Assembly: GCA_900767325.1 (NCBI GenBank)
Contig: CAAFYT010000005.1
Span: forward strand, 1-17,329
Source: Kiritimatiellia bacterium
Lineage (GTDB): Bacteria; Verrucomicrobiota; Kiritimatiellia; RFP12; UBA1067
Reading direction: 5' to 3'
DNA length: 17,329 bases
Shown: piece after piece, positions 1-6,976 of the stretch
Position numbering within the stretch: position 1 is the first letter of the stretch
Layout: each line of letters opens with the position of its first letter
The notes under the pieces: generated by a model
The model's input: only the letters and a program-made list of their open reading frames with translations
What the model was told of the DNA's origin: nothing
Database searches by the model: none
Translations under genes and position numbers: made by a program

Positions 1-549
1 CCGACCCTTGCCGACGCGCTCGGCGACCTCGGCCTGCGTCAGGTGGAACTCGTCTTGCAGCGTCCGGTACGAAGACGCCTCCTCGATGGGATTGAGATCC
101 TCGCGCTGCAGGTTCTCGCTCACGGTCATCACCGCGGCCGTCTGATCGCTGGCCTCGACGAGCGTGACGCGGATCTTCTCCCATCCGGCGAGCTGCGCCG
201 CGCGCAACCGCCGCTCCCCCGCGATCAGCTCGTAGCGGCCCTTGGAGTTCTTGCGAACCGTCGGCGGCTGGACAAGCCCGTTGTTCTTGAGCGACTCCGC
301 GAGCTCCTTGAGCTCCGCCTCCCGGAAATCGCGCCGCGGCTGGTAGGGGCTGCGCTCGATCTCCATGATCTTGAGCTCGACGACCGATCCGGTCGCCTCG
401 GCCTTCACCGGCGAAGCGACGTCGATCGGCTTCGCGCTCGACAGAAGCCCGTCCAACCCGCGACCGAGATGAAGCTTCTTCCCGCCAACGGACACGGGGG
501 CCCTTACAGCCCCCGTTGCCTTCTTCAGATAAGGATTCTTCTTCGCCAT
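1..549 (-). CDS. parB: ParB/Spo0J chromosome-partitioning protein, 3' end outside window
   Basis: ParB is the CTP-dependent clamp that loads at parS sites and, with the ATPase ParA, segregates the chromosome origin. The first 183 codons are visible and the gene continues past the left edge. Seen: an N-terminal LGRGLDGLL segment at residues 28-36, which in the family contacts ParA; RSPYQPRR (66-73); GLVQPPTV (91-98); the nucleotide-binding motif GERRLRAA (111-118); ENLQREDLNPIEEA (145-158); and the start of the helix-turn-helix. The ATG at 549 overlaps the stop of the preceding surface-protein gene as TGATG but has no clear Shine-Dalgarno. A GTG 18 codons later, preceded by TAAGG, is an alternative start that would keep the ParA-contact motif. 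parA is not the upstream neighbour, which is unusual. Family assignment is secure; the exact start is not. Confidence 0.95.
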   Translation of the reverse strand, partial: MAKKNPYLKKATGAVRAPVSVGGKKLHLGRGLDGLLSSAKPIDVASPVKAEATGSVVELKIMEIERSPYQPRRDFREAELKELAESLKNNGLVQPPTVRKNSKGRYELIAGERRLRAAQLAGWEKIRVTLVEASDQTAAVMTVSENLQREDLNPIEEASSYRTLQDEFHLTQAEVAERVGKGR

Positions 550-1262
550 CAGAAGTAGCAGTTGACGATCGGAAGAACCTTGATCTTGTTGTCCATGATC
601 ACGTTCACGATGCCGATCTGAAGTCCCCACGGGCACTCCTTCGCGAAGTTGACGACGCCGATCTGGAAGCCGTGCAGCTCCTCCGTGAAGTTGAAGACGC
701 CGCCGACCTGGAGGCCGTAGGCGACCTTGGCCATGTTGCCGCCGATCGCGTTGCTCCAGCCGTAGCTCTGCCCGTCCGTGAAGTTCACGATGCCGGCGAA
801 CTGAGCGCCCCAGAAATTCCTCTGGTACGAACCGATGAACTCGCAATCGAGCCCCCAGAACTCGCCCTCCCGGTAGGCGAAGCCGCCCGCATCGAAGCCA
901 TACGTCGTGCCGAACGAGAAGTTCGCGCCCAGCGTCGCGCGCATGCCGTAGACGTCCTTCGCGTTCCAGTTGCACAGACCCGAGACCTGCAGACCCATGA
1001 GATCGTCGCGGCAGACCATCCCGAGACCGCCGATCCCGAGGCCGTACATCTTCGGCGCGTCGGAATAGAGGAGGTTCAGGTCGAGACCGAACACATCCCA
1101 CTTCGCCATGCCCCACGGAATCTGCACCGGCGAGGCGATGCCGAAGGCGATCGGCGTCCAACCGACGACCTCGTCCTCCTCGGCGACCTCGGCCTGCGCG
1201 AACGCGGGGAGGGACGCGGCCAGAGCCGCAACCATGAAACCGATCTTCATGCACTTGTTCAT
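549..1262 (-). CDS. Secreted outer membrane/surface protein built of 15-16 residue repeats
   Basis: A 237-residue protein of unknown function with a clear signal peptide (basic N-terminus, hydrophobic core about residues 7-19, cleavage likely after AFAQA at 24). The mature part is almost entirely a repeat of 15-16 residues, each unit opening with an aromatic or large residue plus Gly (F58, Y73, M89, Y105, Y121, W136, W151, Y167, Y182, H197, W212), often followed by L-Q-V/I-G and later V-N-F. It ends in Phe (VNCYF), as BamA-inserted beta-barrels do. It resembles proteins annotated as LA_2272-type surface repeat proteins, but I recall that family only loosely. The ATG at 1262 was chosen because AAGGAG lies 9 bases upstream and it begins the signal peptide; the open frame extends further upstream only into pssA. 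A strong promoter lies immediately before it, and its stop is coupled to parB. Outer membrane location is inferred. Confidence 0.85.
   Translation of the reverse strand: MNKCMKIGFMVAALAASLPAFAQAEVAEEDEVVGWTPIAFGIASPVQIPWGMAKWDVFGLDLNLLYSDAPKMYGLGIGGLGMVCRDDLMGLQVSGLCNWNAKDVYGMRATLGANFSFGTTYGFDAGGFAYREGEFWGLDCEFIGSYQRNFWGAQFAGIVNFTDGQSYGWSNAIGGNMAKVAYGLQVGGVFNFTEELHGFQIGVVNFAKECPWGLQIGIVNVIMDNKIKVLPIVNCYF
585..1091 (-). repeat. Protein-level repeat array, about eleven 15-16 residue units
   Basis: This is the repeat region of the surface protein (residues 58-226). Unit starts fall at residues 58, 73, 89, 105, 121, 136, 151, 167, 182, 197 and 212, so spacing is always 15 or 16 residues. Typical units read YGLQVGGVFNFTEEL, HGFQIGVVNFAKECP and WGLQIGIVNVIMDNK. 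The last three units are most alike; earlier ones are more diverged. Alternating hydrophobic residues fit beta-strands of a barrel or solenoid. Confidence 0.85.
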
Positions 1263-1305
1263 CTTGTCTTTCTCCTTAGGTTGTTCCAAAATCCAGGATG
1301 GCCGT

Positions 1306-1334
1306 ATTTTACACTTTCTTCGCCTGTGCGTCAA
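1306..1334 (-). promoter_or_regulatory. Sigma70-type promoter for the surface protein and parB
   Basis: On the minus strand TTGACG (1334-1329) is followed after exactly 17 bases by TAAAAT (1311-1306), one mismatch from consensus at each hexamer. The pssA stop codon TAA is the first three bases of the -10. Transcription would begin near 1299, giving a leader of about 37 bases that holds the AAGGAG ribosome site. The match is seen directly; activity is inferred. Confidence 0.7.
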
Positions 1335-2184
1335 GGGCGTCTCCCGCATCGGCGGCGAGGCACCTCGCCCGCACGCGAAGGAAGATCCAGCCGGTCAGCG
1401 GAACGGTGAGAATGTAGGCGAAGCCCAGAATGCCGATCGTCAGCCAGAAGTTGGAGGCCAGGAACGCCACGAGAAGAAGCAGGAGCGCGAGCACCGGCGG
1501 CAAGTAGCCCCTCCTCACGTGCAGGTGCTTGAGCGAGATCGTCGGCAACCGCGAAGCCATCAGCGCCCCGACGAAGAGCAGCATGAAGATCCCCATCCAG
1601 GGATTGCGCAGAAACTCCGCGAGCGCCGGAGCCGAACCCTTCGCATCCAGCGCCAGGTAGAGAATCGCGGGCGAGAGCACCATCCAGCAGCCCCCGGGCG
1701 CCGGCACACCCGTGAAGAAATGCGTCCAGTAGGGCGCGGGATCCTGCTCCAGCATCGTGTTGAATCGCGCGAGGCGGAAACAGTCGCAGAGCGCGTAGAA
1801 GAGCGAACAGCCGAGCACGACGCGGATGAGCGGCGGCGAAACCGCGACGCCCTCGAGCATGTGCTCGGGTCCGCCGGTCATCCAGAAATACATGAACATC
1901 GCCGGCGCCACGCCGAAGTTCACGAAGTCGGCCAGCGAATCGAGCTCCGCGCCGAGCTTCGAGCTCGCGTTCAGGAGCCGCGCGATGCGGCCGTCGATTC
2001 CGTCGCACACCACCGCCACGAGCAACGCCCACAAGGCCGGCATGAACCGCCCCTCCGAAGAGAGCGAGATCGACGTGATGCCCGCGCAAGCCGCCATCGA
2101 CGTGATGAGGTTCGGCACGATCACCCGCAGCGGAATGCGATCGCCCGCCGCGCACTGGAACTCCTCGTTCTCGACCTTGCTCAT
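1309..2184 (-). CDS. pssA: CDP-diacylglycerol--serine O-phosphatidyltransferase
   Basis: Integral membrane enzyme that joins CDP-diacylglycerol and L-serine to form phosphatidylserine, the substrate of the Psd encoded immediately upstream. The 291-residue protein has the full CDP-alcohol phosphatidyltransferase signature DGxxARx8GxxxDxxxD: D64, G65, A68, R69, G78, D82, D86. Several hydrophobic segments follow, notably around residues 48-62, 90-102, 145-180 and 205-270, as expected for this polytopic family. The ATG at 2184 overlaps the psd stop as ATGA. The open frame runs far upstream through psd, but that is a shadow. A promoter for the next gene uses the last bases of this gene. The serine substrate is inferred from family resemblance and the psd pairing. 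Confidence 0.93.
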   Translation of the reverse strand: MSKVENEEFQCAAGDRIPLRVIVPNLITSMAACAGITSISLSSEGRFMPALWALLVAVVCDGIDGRIARLLNASSKLGAELDSLADFVNFGVAPAMFMYFWMTGGPEHMLEGVAVSPPLIRVVLGCSLFYALCDCFRLARFNTMLEQDPAPYWTHFFTGVPAPGGCWMVLSPAILYLALDAKGSAPALAEFLRNPWMGIFMLLFVGALMASRLPTISLKHLHVRRGYLPPVLALLLLLVAFLASNFWLTIGILGFAYILTVPLTGWIFLRVRARCLAADAGDALDAQAKKV

Positions 2185-2894
2185 GCCAGCACCCCCAGCG
2201 GCGTTTCGCCCGCCACCATCGTCTGCCCCACGCGAACCCGCGGCTCGACGCCCTCGGGCAGGTAGACGTCGAGTCGGCTCCCGAAGCGGATCAGGCCGAA
2301 GCGCTCCGCGCGCGACAGCCGCTGCCCCTCCACGACCTGCGGCACGATGCGCCGCGCCACGAGCCCGGCGATCTGCGTCACCGCGTAGACCTGGCCGTTC
2401 GCGGCCTTGACGAGATAATTGCACCGCTCGTTCTCCTTCGAGGCCTTGTCGAGCGAGGCGTTGAAGAACCGGCCCGCGGCCACGTACTCCTTCTTCAGGA
2501 TCTCGCCTTCCGTCGGCAGGCGGTTGACATGCACATTGAAGACGCTCATGAACACGCTCACGCGCCAGAACGTCCGCCCCCGGTAGTCCTCGATCTCGCC
2601 GAGCGAATCCGGCAGCGCGCAACGTTGCACGAGGCACACCTTGCCGTCGGCCGGCGAAAGGATCGCCTTCTCGTCAGTCGGCGGATAGCGCTCGGGGTCG
2701 CGGAAGAACAGAAAGACCCCATACGCCAAAAGGAAAAGGGGAACCGTCAGGAACGCAAGCGGATGCCAGAACCACGTCGCGACCGCGACCGCCAGCGCGA
2801 TCACGACCGCCAGAATCCCGAACCTGAGCCCCTCGCGGTTGATGTGCGGAAAAAGATGCGCCGCAACCGAGAAGTCTGGCGCCGCCTCGCTCAT
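2181..2894 (-). CDS. psd: Phosphatidylserine decarboxylase proenzyme (short form)
   Basis: Pyruvoyl-dependent inner-membrane enzyme converting phosphatidylserine to phosphatidylethanolamine. The 237-residue length fits the shorter Psd class rather than the roughly 320-residue E. coli type. Seen: an N-terminal hydrophobic hairpin (about residues 24-64), FRDPER (64-69), SPADG with conserved D83, FNVHVNR with H122, and the self-cleavage site FGSRLDVYLP, in which cleavage between G205 and S206 would create the pyruvoyl group and split the protein into beta and alpha chains. The ATG at 2894 overlaps the infC stop as ATGA, and the stop overlaps the pssA start as ATGA, so infC, psd and pssA are translationally coupled. 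The decarboxylase precedes the synthase in the transcript. Confidence 0.95.
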   Translation of the reverse strand: MSEAAPDFSVAAHLFPHINREGLRFGILAVVIALAVAVATWFWHPLAFLTVPLFLLAYGVFLFFRDPERYPPTDEKAILSPADGKVCLVQRCALPDSLGEIEDYRGRTFWRVSVFMSVFNVHVNRLPTEGEILKKEYVAAGRFFNASLDKASKENERCNYLVKAANGQVYAVTQIAGLVARRIVPQVVEGQRLSRAERFGLIRFGSRLDVYLPEGVEPRVRVGQTMVAGETPLGVLA

Positions 2895-3463
2895 GACACC
2901 GAGATCCTGATTCCGCCGCCGAGATTCTTCGCCGCCTGCGCCTTGGGGGCGTTCTTGCGCGGCGGACCGATCAACGCGCCCAGCACGCGACCGAGGGTCT
3001 TCGGCGCCTGCTCGACGAAACACTCGCCGCCGAGCTGCTCCAACACGCGGTTGATCACGTCCTCCCCGAGCTCGCGGTGCGCGTTCTCGCGCCCGCGGTA
3101 CTGCAGCGTGAGCTTGACCTTGCACCCCTCGTCGAGAAAGCCCCTGATCTGGTTGAGCTTGTAGTTGAAGTCGTTCGTATCCGTTCCGGGATGGAACTTG
3201 ATCTCCTTGACCTTCTGGACCTTCTGCGCCTTTCGCGCCTGCTTGGCCTTGATGGACTCCTCGTACTTGAACTTTCCGTAGTCCATGATCTTGCAGACGG
3301 GCGGCGTCGCATTGGGCGTGATCTCGACGAGATCCTGCCCTCGGCTCTCCGCCAGCCGCTGCGCATCGCGCGTCGCCATGACGCCGAGCATTTGTCCCTG
3401 TGCATCAAGAACGCGAACCTGCGGAACGCGAATCTTGTAGTTTACGCGCGTGAACTGTCCGAT
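2891..3463 (-). CDS. infC: Translation initiation factor IF-3, probable AUC start
   Basis: IF-3 binds the 30S subunit and checks start codon and initiator tRNA pairing. The protein (190 residues from the chosen start) shows the family N-terminus RVNYKIRVPQVRVLD, then DLVEITPNATPPVCKIMDYG, the Lys-rich linker helix (about residues 70-90) and the C-terminal domain with FNYKLNQIRGFL. The first in-frame ATG (3391) would delete the conserved N-terminal segment. Upstream the frame contains no ATG, GTG, TTG or CTG before a TGA at 3469-3467. The ATC at 3463 sits after GAGGTGA with normal spacing. Rare AUU or AUC starts on infC are known to allow autoregulation because IF-3 itself rejects non-canonical starts. 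The start is therefore inferred but well supported. infC here is followed by psd, not by rpmI-rplT. Confidence 0.95.
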   Translation of the reverse strand: MGQFTRVNYKIRVPQVRVLDAQGQMLGVMATRDAQRLAESRGQDLVEITPNATPPVCKIMDYGKFKYEESIKAKQARKAQKVQKVKEIKFHPGTDTNDFNYKLNQIRGFLDEGCKVKLTLQYRGRENAHRELGEDVINRVLEQLGGECFVEQAPKTLGRVLGALIGPPRKNAPKAQAAKNLGGGIRISVS

Positions 3464-3466
3464 AAC

Positions 3467-3473
3467 TCACCTC
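3467..3473 (-). promoter_or_regulatory. Shine-Dalgarno that fixes the AUC start of infC
   Basis: The minus strand reads GAGGTGA then GTT then ATC. GAGGTGA pairs with the 16S anti-Shine-Dalgarno over seven bases. Its distance to ATC is normal, whereas the first in-frame ATG is 72 bases further down with no comparable site directly before it. Confidence 0.75.
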
Positions 3474-3484
3474 TTCTGTTGGTT

Positions 3485-3507
3485 TGTGATGGGGATATTG
3501 TATCACA
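3485..3507. promoter_or_regulatory. Inverted repeat over the infC promoter, possible operator
   Basis: TGTGAT and ATCACA form a perfect 6-base inverted repeat separated by 11 bases, spanning most of the -10 and the expected start point of the infC transcript. The arms resemble half-sites of CRP/FNR-type regulators, but the spacing is wider than the CRP consensus. No regulator can be named. It could be chance. Confidence 0.35.
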
Positions 3508-3526
3508 TCCGGGGCGGTGGAATCAA
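3497..3526 (-). promoter_or_regulatory. Promoter for infC-psd-pssA
   Basis: TTGATT (3526-3521), an 18-base spacer and TACAAT (3502-3497), with TG placed for an extended -10 (TGATACAAT). The -35 contains the xerC stop codon. The predicted start near 3490 gives a leader of about 27 bases before the AUC codon. Confidence 0.6.
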
Positions 3527-4476
3527 GCGCGAGGATGGCTTTTCGCATATTCGTCCCTCAGTCGCTCGACCGAGACATGCGTGTAGATCTGGGTGGTCGA
3601 GAGCGAGGCGTGGCCCAACATCTCCTGCACGGCCCTGAGATCGGCGCCCGCATCGAGCAGGTGCGTGGCGAAGCTGTGGCGAAGCTTGTGCGGCGTGAGA
3701 TCGGCCGAAAGCCCGGCCGCGGCGAGGTAGCGCTTCATCTGCCGCTCGACCGCGCGGTTCGTCAGCGCGTTGCCGCGATCGGAGAGGAACGCCCGCGCCT
3801 GATCGTCCGCGCCGTTCGCAAGGAGCTCGCCGGCGCGCGCGCGCAACCGGCGAAGCGCCTGAAGCGCCGGCGCACCGAGGATGACCAGCCGTTCCTTCGA
3901 GCCCTTGCCCGTCACGATGAGCGTGCCGTTGTCGAAGTCGATCTCGCCCCACTTCACCCCCACCATCTCGCCGATTCGACACCCCGTCGAATAGAGCGCC
4001 TCGAAGATCGCCGCGTCCCGCAGGGCCGCATACTCGCCCACCCGACCGGCCTTGTACTCCAGCATCGGCTGCGCGAGAAAGCGCCTCACGTCCTCGACCG
4101 ACAGCGTCTTCGGCAGCGTCTTCGCCTGACGCGGCCCGCGAAGCAGCGAGAAGGGATTGTCCTCGATCACGCCCTCGCGCTGGAGGAAGCGGCAGAACGT
4201 CCGCATCGCCGCGAGCTTGCGCCTGACGGTCGTCGCCGAGGCGCCGGCCTTCGTCAGCGCCATCAGATGCCGCCGCGCATCGTCGTCCGAAAGCTCCGTC
4301 CAGGCATAGGGCGGCTTCGCGTCCGCGCCCCACTTCGACGTCACCAGCTGCGCGATGTCGGTCGCATAGCCGACGAGCGTATGGCCCGAGACGTTGCGTT
4401 CGGCCATCAGGTAGGTCCGAAACGCGCCGACCCCCGGATCGGCGAGAGCGCATCCGTTCGGAACGGCGCAGTTCAT
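3523..4476 (-). CDS. xerC: Tyrosine recombinase XerC/XerD type
   Basis: Site-specific recombinase that resolves chromosome dimers at dif. At 317 residues it has the usual Xer length. The N-terminal SAM-like core-binding domain spans about residues 14-105, with RRKLAAMRTFCRFL near 85-98. The catalytic domain carries the complete set: R167 (STGCRIGE), K191 (GKGSKER), H263 and R266 (TPHKLRHSFATHLLDAG), H289 (LGHASLSTTQIYTH) and nucleophile Y298. The ATG at 4476 overlaps the topA stop as ATGA, so it is coupled to topA. There is no sign of an integron, phage or transposon around it, so a housekeeping role is likely. XerC versus XerD cannot be decided from this window. The longer open frame upstream is antisense-free shadow inside topA. 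Confidence 0.93.
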   Translation of the reverse strand: MNCAVPNGCALADPGVGAFRTYLMAERNVSGHTLVGYATDIAQLVTSKWGADAKPPYAWTELSDDDARRHLMALTKAGASATTVRRKLAAMRTFCRFLQREGVIEDNPFSLLRGPRQAKTLPKTLSVEDVRRFLAQPMLEYKAGRVGEYAALRDAAIFEALYSTGCRIGEMVGVKWGEIDFDNGTLIVTGKGSKERLVILGAPALQALRRLRARAGELLANGADDQARAFLSDRGNALTNRAVERQMKRYLAAAGLSADLTPHKLRHSFATHLLDAGADLRAVQEMLGHASLSTTQIYTHVSVERLRDEYAKSHPRA

Positions 4477-6968
4477 CCCTTGGCGAGGCCCAGCTCCTCC
4501 ATCTTCTCGTCGTAGCCGGGCAGCTTGTTCCGATACGTGGCCAGCACGCTCTTGAGCGCGAGGACCTGGCGCGGCGAAAGCGAATGGCGACGCTCGTACT
4601 GCTCGGCGAGCGACTTCACGAACGATTCGTCGTCGTACATCTTCTTGCCGCGGCGCGTCTTCGGGCGCCAGTCCTTCACCTGCTTGAGCATCTCCAGCAT
4701 GCCCTCGATCTTCGCATCGCCCGAGCCGGCCGGGAAGCCGCCGGAGACGTACTCGACGAGCCGTGCGCGGATCTGCTCGACGTCGTCCAGCACGACCGCG
4801 TTCTCGCCCACCGCACGCGCCAGGATCTGGAACTGGCGCATCGACAACGGCCTTCCGCGTTCGGTCTGATCGCGCAACGAGCGGAAGAAGGGATTCTCGC
4901 TCATCTTCCCGATGCGGTCCATCGTCTCGAAGCAGAACCTCACCAACGCCGGATCGGCGCGCTCCGCCGCCGCCGGGCCGAGGGTGATGCCGGATTCCTG
5001 GAGCTTCTTCGCCGCCTCCGGAATCTGCTCGGCGTAGACCATCGCGATCTTCACGAGGAACTCCAGCTGCCGCGCCGAGAGCGGACGCTTCCCCTCGGCC
5101 ATCTGCTGCCGCACGCTCTCGACGAACGCCTTGTCGTCGTAGACGCGCCGACCGACCTTCTTCGGCTCCTTCCACTCCTTCACCTGCGCGAGGAGCGCGA
5201 GCACCGCCTCGAACTTCGAGGCGTCGGGCGGCGGTTCTTCGCAGGCCTTCAGGGCGCGGGTGAAGTTCGAATAGAAGCCGCTGAGCATCTCGTTCATCGT
5301 CACGTCGCTCGCCTCGACCTTGTCGAGCTCGGCCTCCATCTGCGCCGTGTAGCCGACGTTGAAGAGCGCATCGAGCTTCTTCACGAGCCAGTCGCACACG
5401 AGCGTTCCGCGCTCGGTCGGCACGAGCTTGCGCTTCTCGGTCGTCGCGTATTCGCGCGTCCGCAGCGTCTCGATCGTCGAGGCGTAGGTCGAGGGCCGGC
5501 CGACGCCGTTCTCCTCCAGCGCCTTGATGAGCGCCGCCTCCGAGTAGTGCGAAGGGCCCTTCGTCTGCTTCTCGTCCGCCAGCCAGCGGACGCTCTCGAG
5601 CGTTTCGCCCTCCTTGACGTCCGGCAGGAAGGCGACCTCGTCGCCCTCCTCCTCGCCCTCGGCCTCCTTCTTCTTGAGCGAGAGTTTCATCACCTTCAGG
5701 AAGCCCTCGAAGTCGATGGTCGTCGCCGAGGCCGTGAAGAGGTAGTCGTGCGCAAGCGCCGGCTTCGCCGCCACGATCGAGACGGTGCGGACGGTCGTCT
5801 TCGCATCGGCCATCTGCGAGGCGACGAACCGCCGCCAGACGAGATCGTAGAGCTTGAGCTCGGCCGCCTCCAGCTTCGCCGCCTGCGGAGAAAGCGAAAC
5901 GTCGGTCGGGCGAATCGCCTCGTGCGCGCCCTGGGCATCGGCCTTCGACTTGAAGATGTTCGGCGTCGGCGGATAGAACGCCTCGCCGAACGATCCGACG
6001 ATGTAGTCCTTCGCCGCCGCGCGCGCCTGCTCGGCGACGTTCACCGAGTCGGTTCGCATGTAGGTGATGAGGCCCTGCTCGTAGAGCTTCTGCGCCAGCG
6101 CCATCGTGCGGCCGGGCGAGAAGCCGAGCACGCTCGACGCCGCCTGCTGCAAGGTGGACGTCGTGAACGGCGGCAGCGTCCGGCGAACCTTCGGCCGCGC
6201 CGCGAGCTTCGAGACCTCGAGCTCGGCGTCGGCGAGATCGAGCAGAAGACTGTTCGCCACCTCGCGCTCGTGGACATCGGGCTTTTCGCCGTCGAGCCGC
6301 GCGAGCTTGGCGACGAACGACTGCTTGTCGCCCGGCTTCCTCGCCTCGACGCCCATCAGAAAGTAGGTCGTCGGCTTGAACGCCTCGATCTCGCGCTGCC
6401 GCTCGACGAGGAGCCGCAGCGCCACCGACTGCACGCGCCCCGCCGAGAGCGTCTTGTTGTTGGCGCAGGAGATGCTCCGCCAGAGAAGCGGCGAGACCTT
6501 GTAGCCCACGAGACGGTCGAGGATGCGCCGCGCCTGCTGCGCGTCGACGAGCGGCATGTCGATCTCGCGCGGCTCCTGCACCGCCTTCAGCACCGCGGCC
6601 TTGGTGATCTCGTTGTAGGTCACGCGATGGAAGGGCCTGTCGGCCGCGACGGGCGAGAGGACCTCCTTCAGATGCCACGCGATCGCCTCCCCTTCGCGGT
6701 CGGGATCGCTCGCCAGGTAGATCTCGCTCGCGCCCTTCACCGCCGTCTTCAGCTCCGACACCACCTTCGCCTTCTCCTTCGGCACGACGTACTTCGGCAC
6801 GAACTCCCACCGCCCCGCGTCCTGCTCGACGATCCGAATCGCCGAATCCTCCGACGGCAGGTCGCGGATATGCCCGACGGACGACTTCACCACGTAGTCG
6901 CTCCCGAGGTACTTGCCGATCGTCTTCGCCTTCGCCGGCGATTCCACTATCAGAAGTCTCTTGCCCAT
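4473..6968 (-). CDS. topA: DNA topoisomerase I with repeat C-terminus in place of zinc ribbons
   Basis: Type IA topoisomerase relaxing negative supercoils. The 831-residue protein has the TOPRIM domain at the N-terminus (E9 in LLIVESPAKAKTIGKYLG; D88 and D90 in SDPDREGEA), the Arg and hydrophobic hinge elements (LSAGRVQSVALRLL near 174-187), and the active-site Y303 in ITYMRTDS. HEAIRPTD (349-356) and GVGRPSTYA (488-496) are also typical. An acidic, Lys-rich insert lies near 430-446. After residue 580 the usual Cys4 zinc ribbons are absent; three copies of another repeat take their place. The ATG at 6968 gives the canonical MGKRLLIVESPAK start and follows AAGGTGATC. A GTG at 6980 overlaps the upstream stop and is less likely. 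It is coupled to the LptA-like gene upstream and to xerC downstream. Confidence 0.96.
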   Translation of the reverse strand: MGKRLLIVESPAKAKTIGKYLGSDYVVKSSVGHIRDLPSEDSAIRIVEQDAGRWEFVPKYVVPKEKAKVVSELKTAVKGASEIYLASDPDREGEAIAWHLKEVLSPVAADRPFHRVTYNEITKAAVLKAVQEPREIDMPLVDAQQARRILDRLVGYKVSPLLWRSISCANNKTLSAGRVQSVALRLLVERQREIEAFKPTTYFLMGVEARKPGDKQSFVAKLARLDGEKPDVHEREVANSLLLDLADAELEVSKLAARPKVRRTLPPFTTSTLQQAASSVLGFSPGRTMALAQKLYEQGLITYMRTDSVNVAEQARAAAKDYIVGSFGEAFYPPTPNIFKSKADAQGAHEAIRPTDVSLSPQAAKLEAAELKLYDLVWRRFVASQMADAKTTVRTVSIVAAKPALAHDYLFTASATTIDFEGFLKVMKLSLKKKEAEGEEEGDEVAFLPDVKEGETLESVRWLADEKQTKGPSHYSEAALIKALEENGVGRPSTYASTIETLRTREYATTEKRKLVPTERGTLVCDWLVKKLDALFNVGYTAQMEAELDKVEASDVTMNEMLSGFYSNFTRALKACEEPPPDASKFEAVLALLAQVKEWKEPKKVGRRVYDDKAFVESVRQQMAEGKRPLSARQLEFLVKIAMVYAEQIPEAAKKLQESGITLGPAAAERADPALVRFCFETMDRIGKMSENPFFRSLRDQTERGRPLSMRQFQILARAVGENAVVLDDVEQIRARLVEYVSGGFPAGSGDAKIEGMLEMLKQVKDWRPKTRRGKKMYDDESFVKSLAEQYERRHSLSPRQVLALKSVLATYRNKLPGYDEKMEELGLAKG
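4485..5225 (-). repeat. Three repeats in the TopA C-terminal region
   Basis: TopA residues about 582-661, 689-741 and 750-828. Copies 1 and 3 are about 80 residues, open with a similar helix (LLAQVKEW and MLKQVKDW) and then share YDDxxFVxS, Q and LSxRQ. Copy 2 keeps only the FxxSLxxQ...RPLSxRQ half. No Cys pairs suited to zinc binding are present. I do not recognise the domain; a DNA- or protein-binding role like that of the zinc ribbons is inference. Confidence 0.75.
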
Positions 6969-6976
6969 CTCCTCGA

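Noticed and set aside
1515..1521. TCACGTG, which resembles the centre of a parS site near parB
   Set aside because: The flanks do not continue the parS palindrome TGTTTCACGTGAAACA. No full parS was found in the window.
3485..3507. CRP binding site at the infC promoter
   Set aside because: The half-sites resemble TGTGA/TCACA, but the spacing is 13 bases rather than 6, so I kept it only as an unnamed inverted repeat.
3523..4476. xerC as part of a mobile element or integron
   Set aside because: No repeats, attachment sites, cassettes or phage genes nearby; it is tightly coupled to topA.
3523..6810. A 1095-codon minus-strand frame joining xerC to an upstream region
   Set aside because: Only the last 317 codons are real XerC; the upstream part is the wrong frame of topA.
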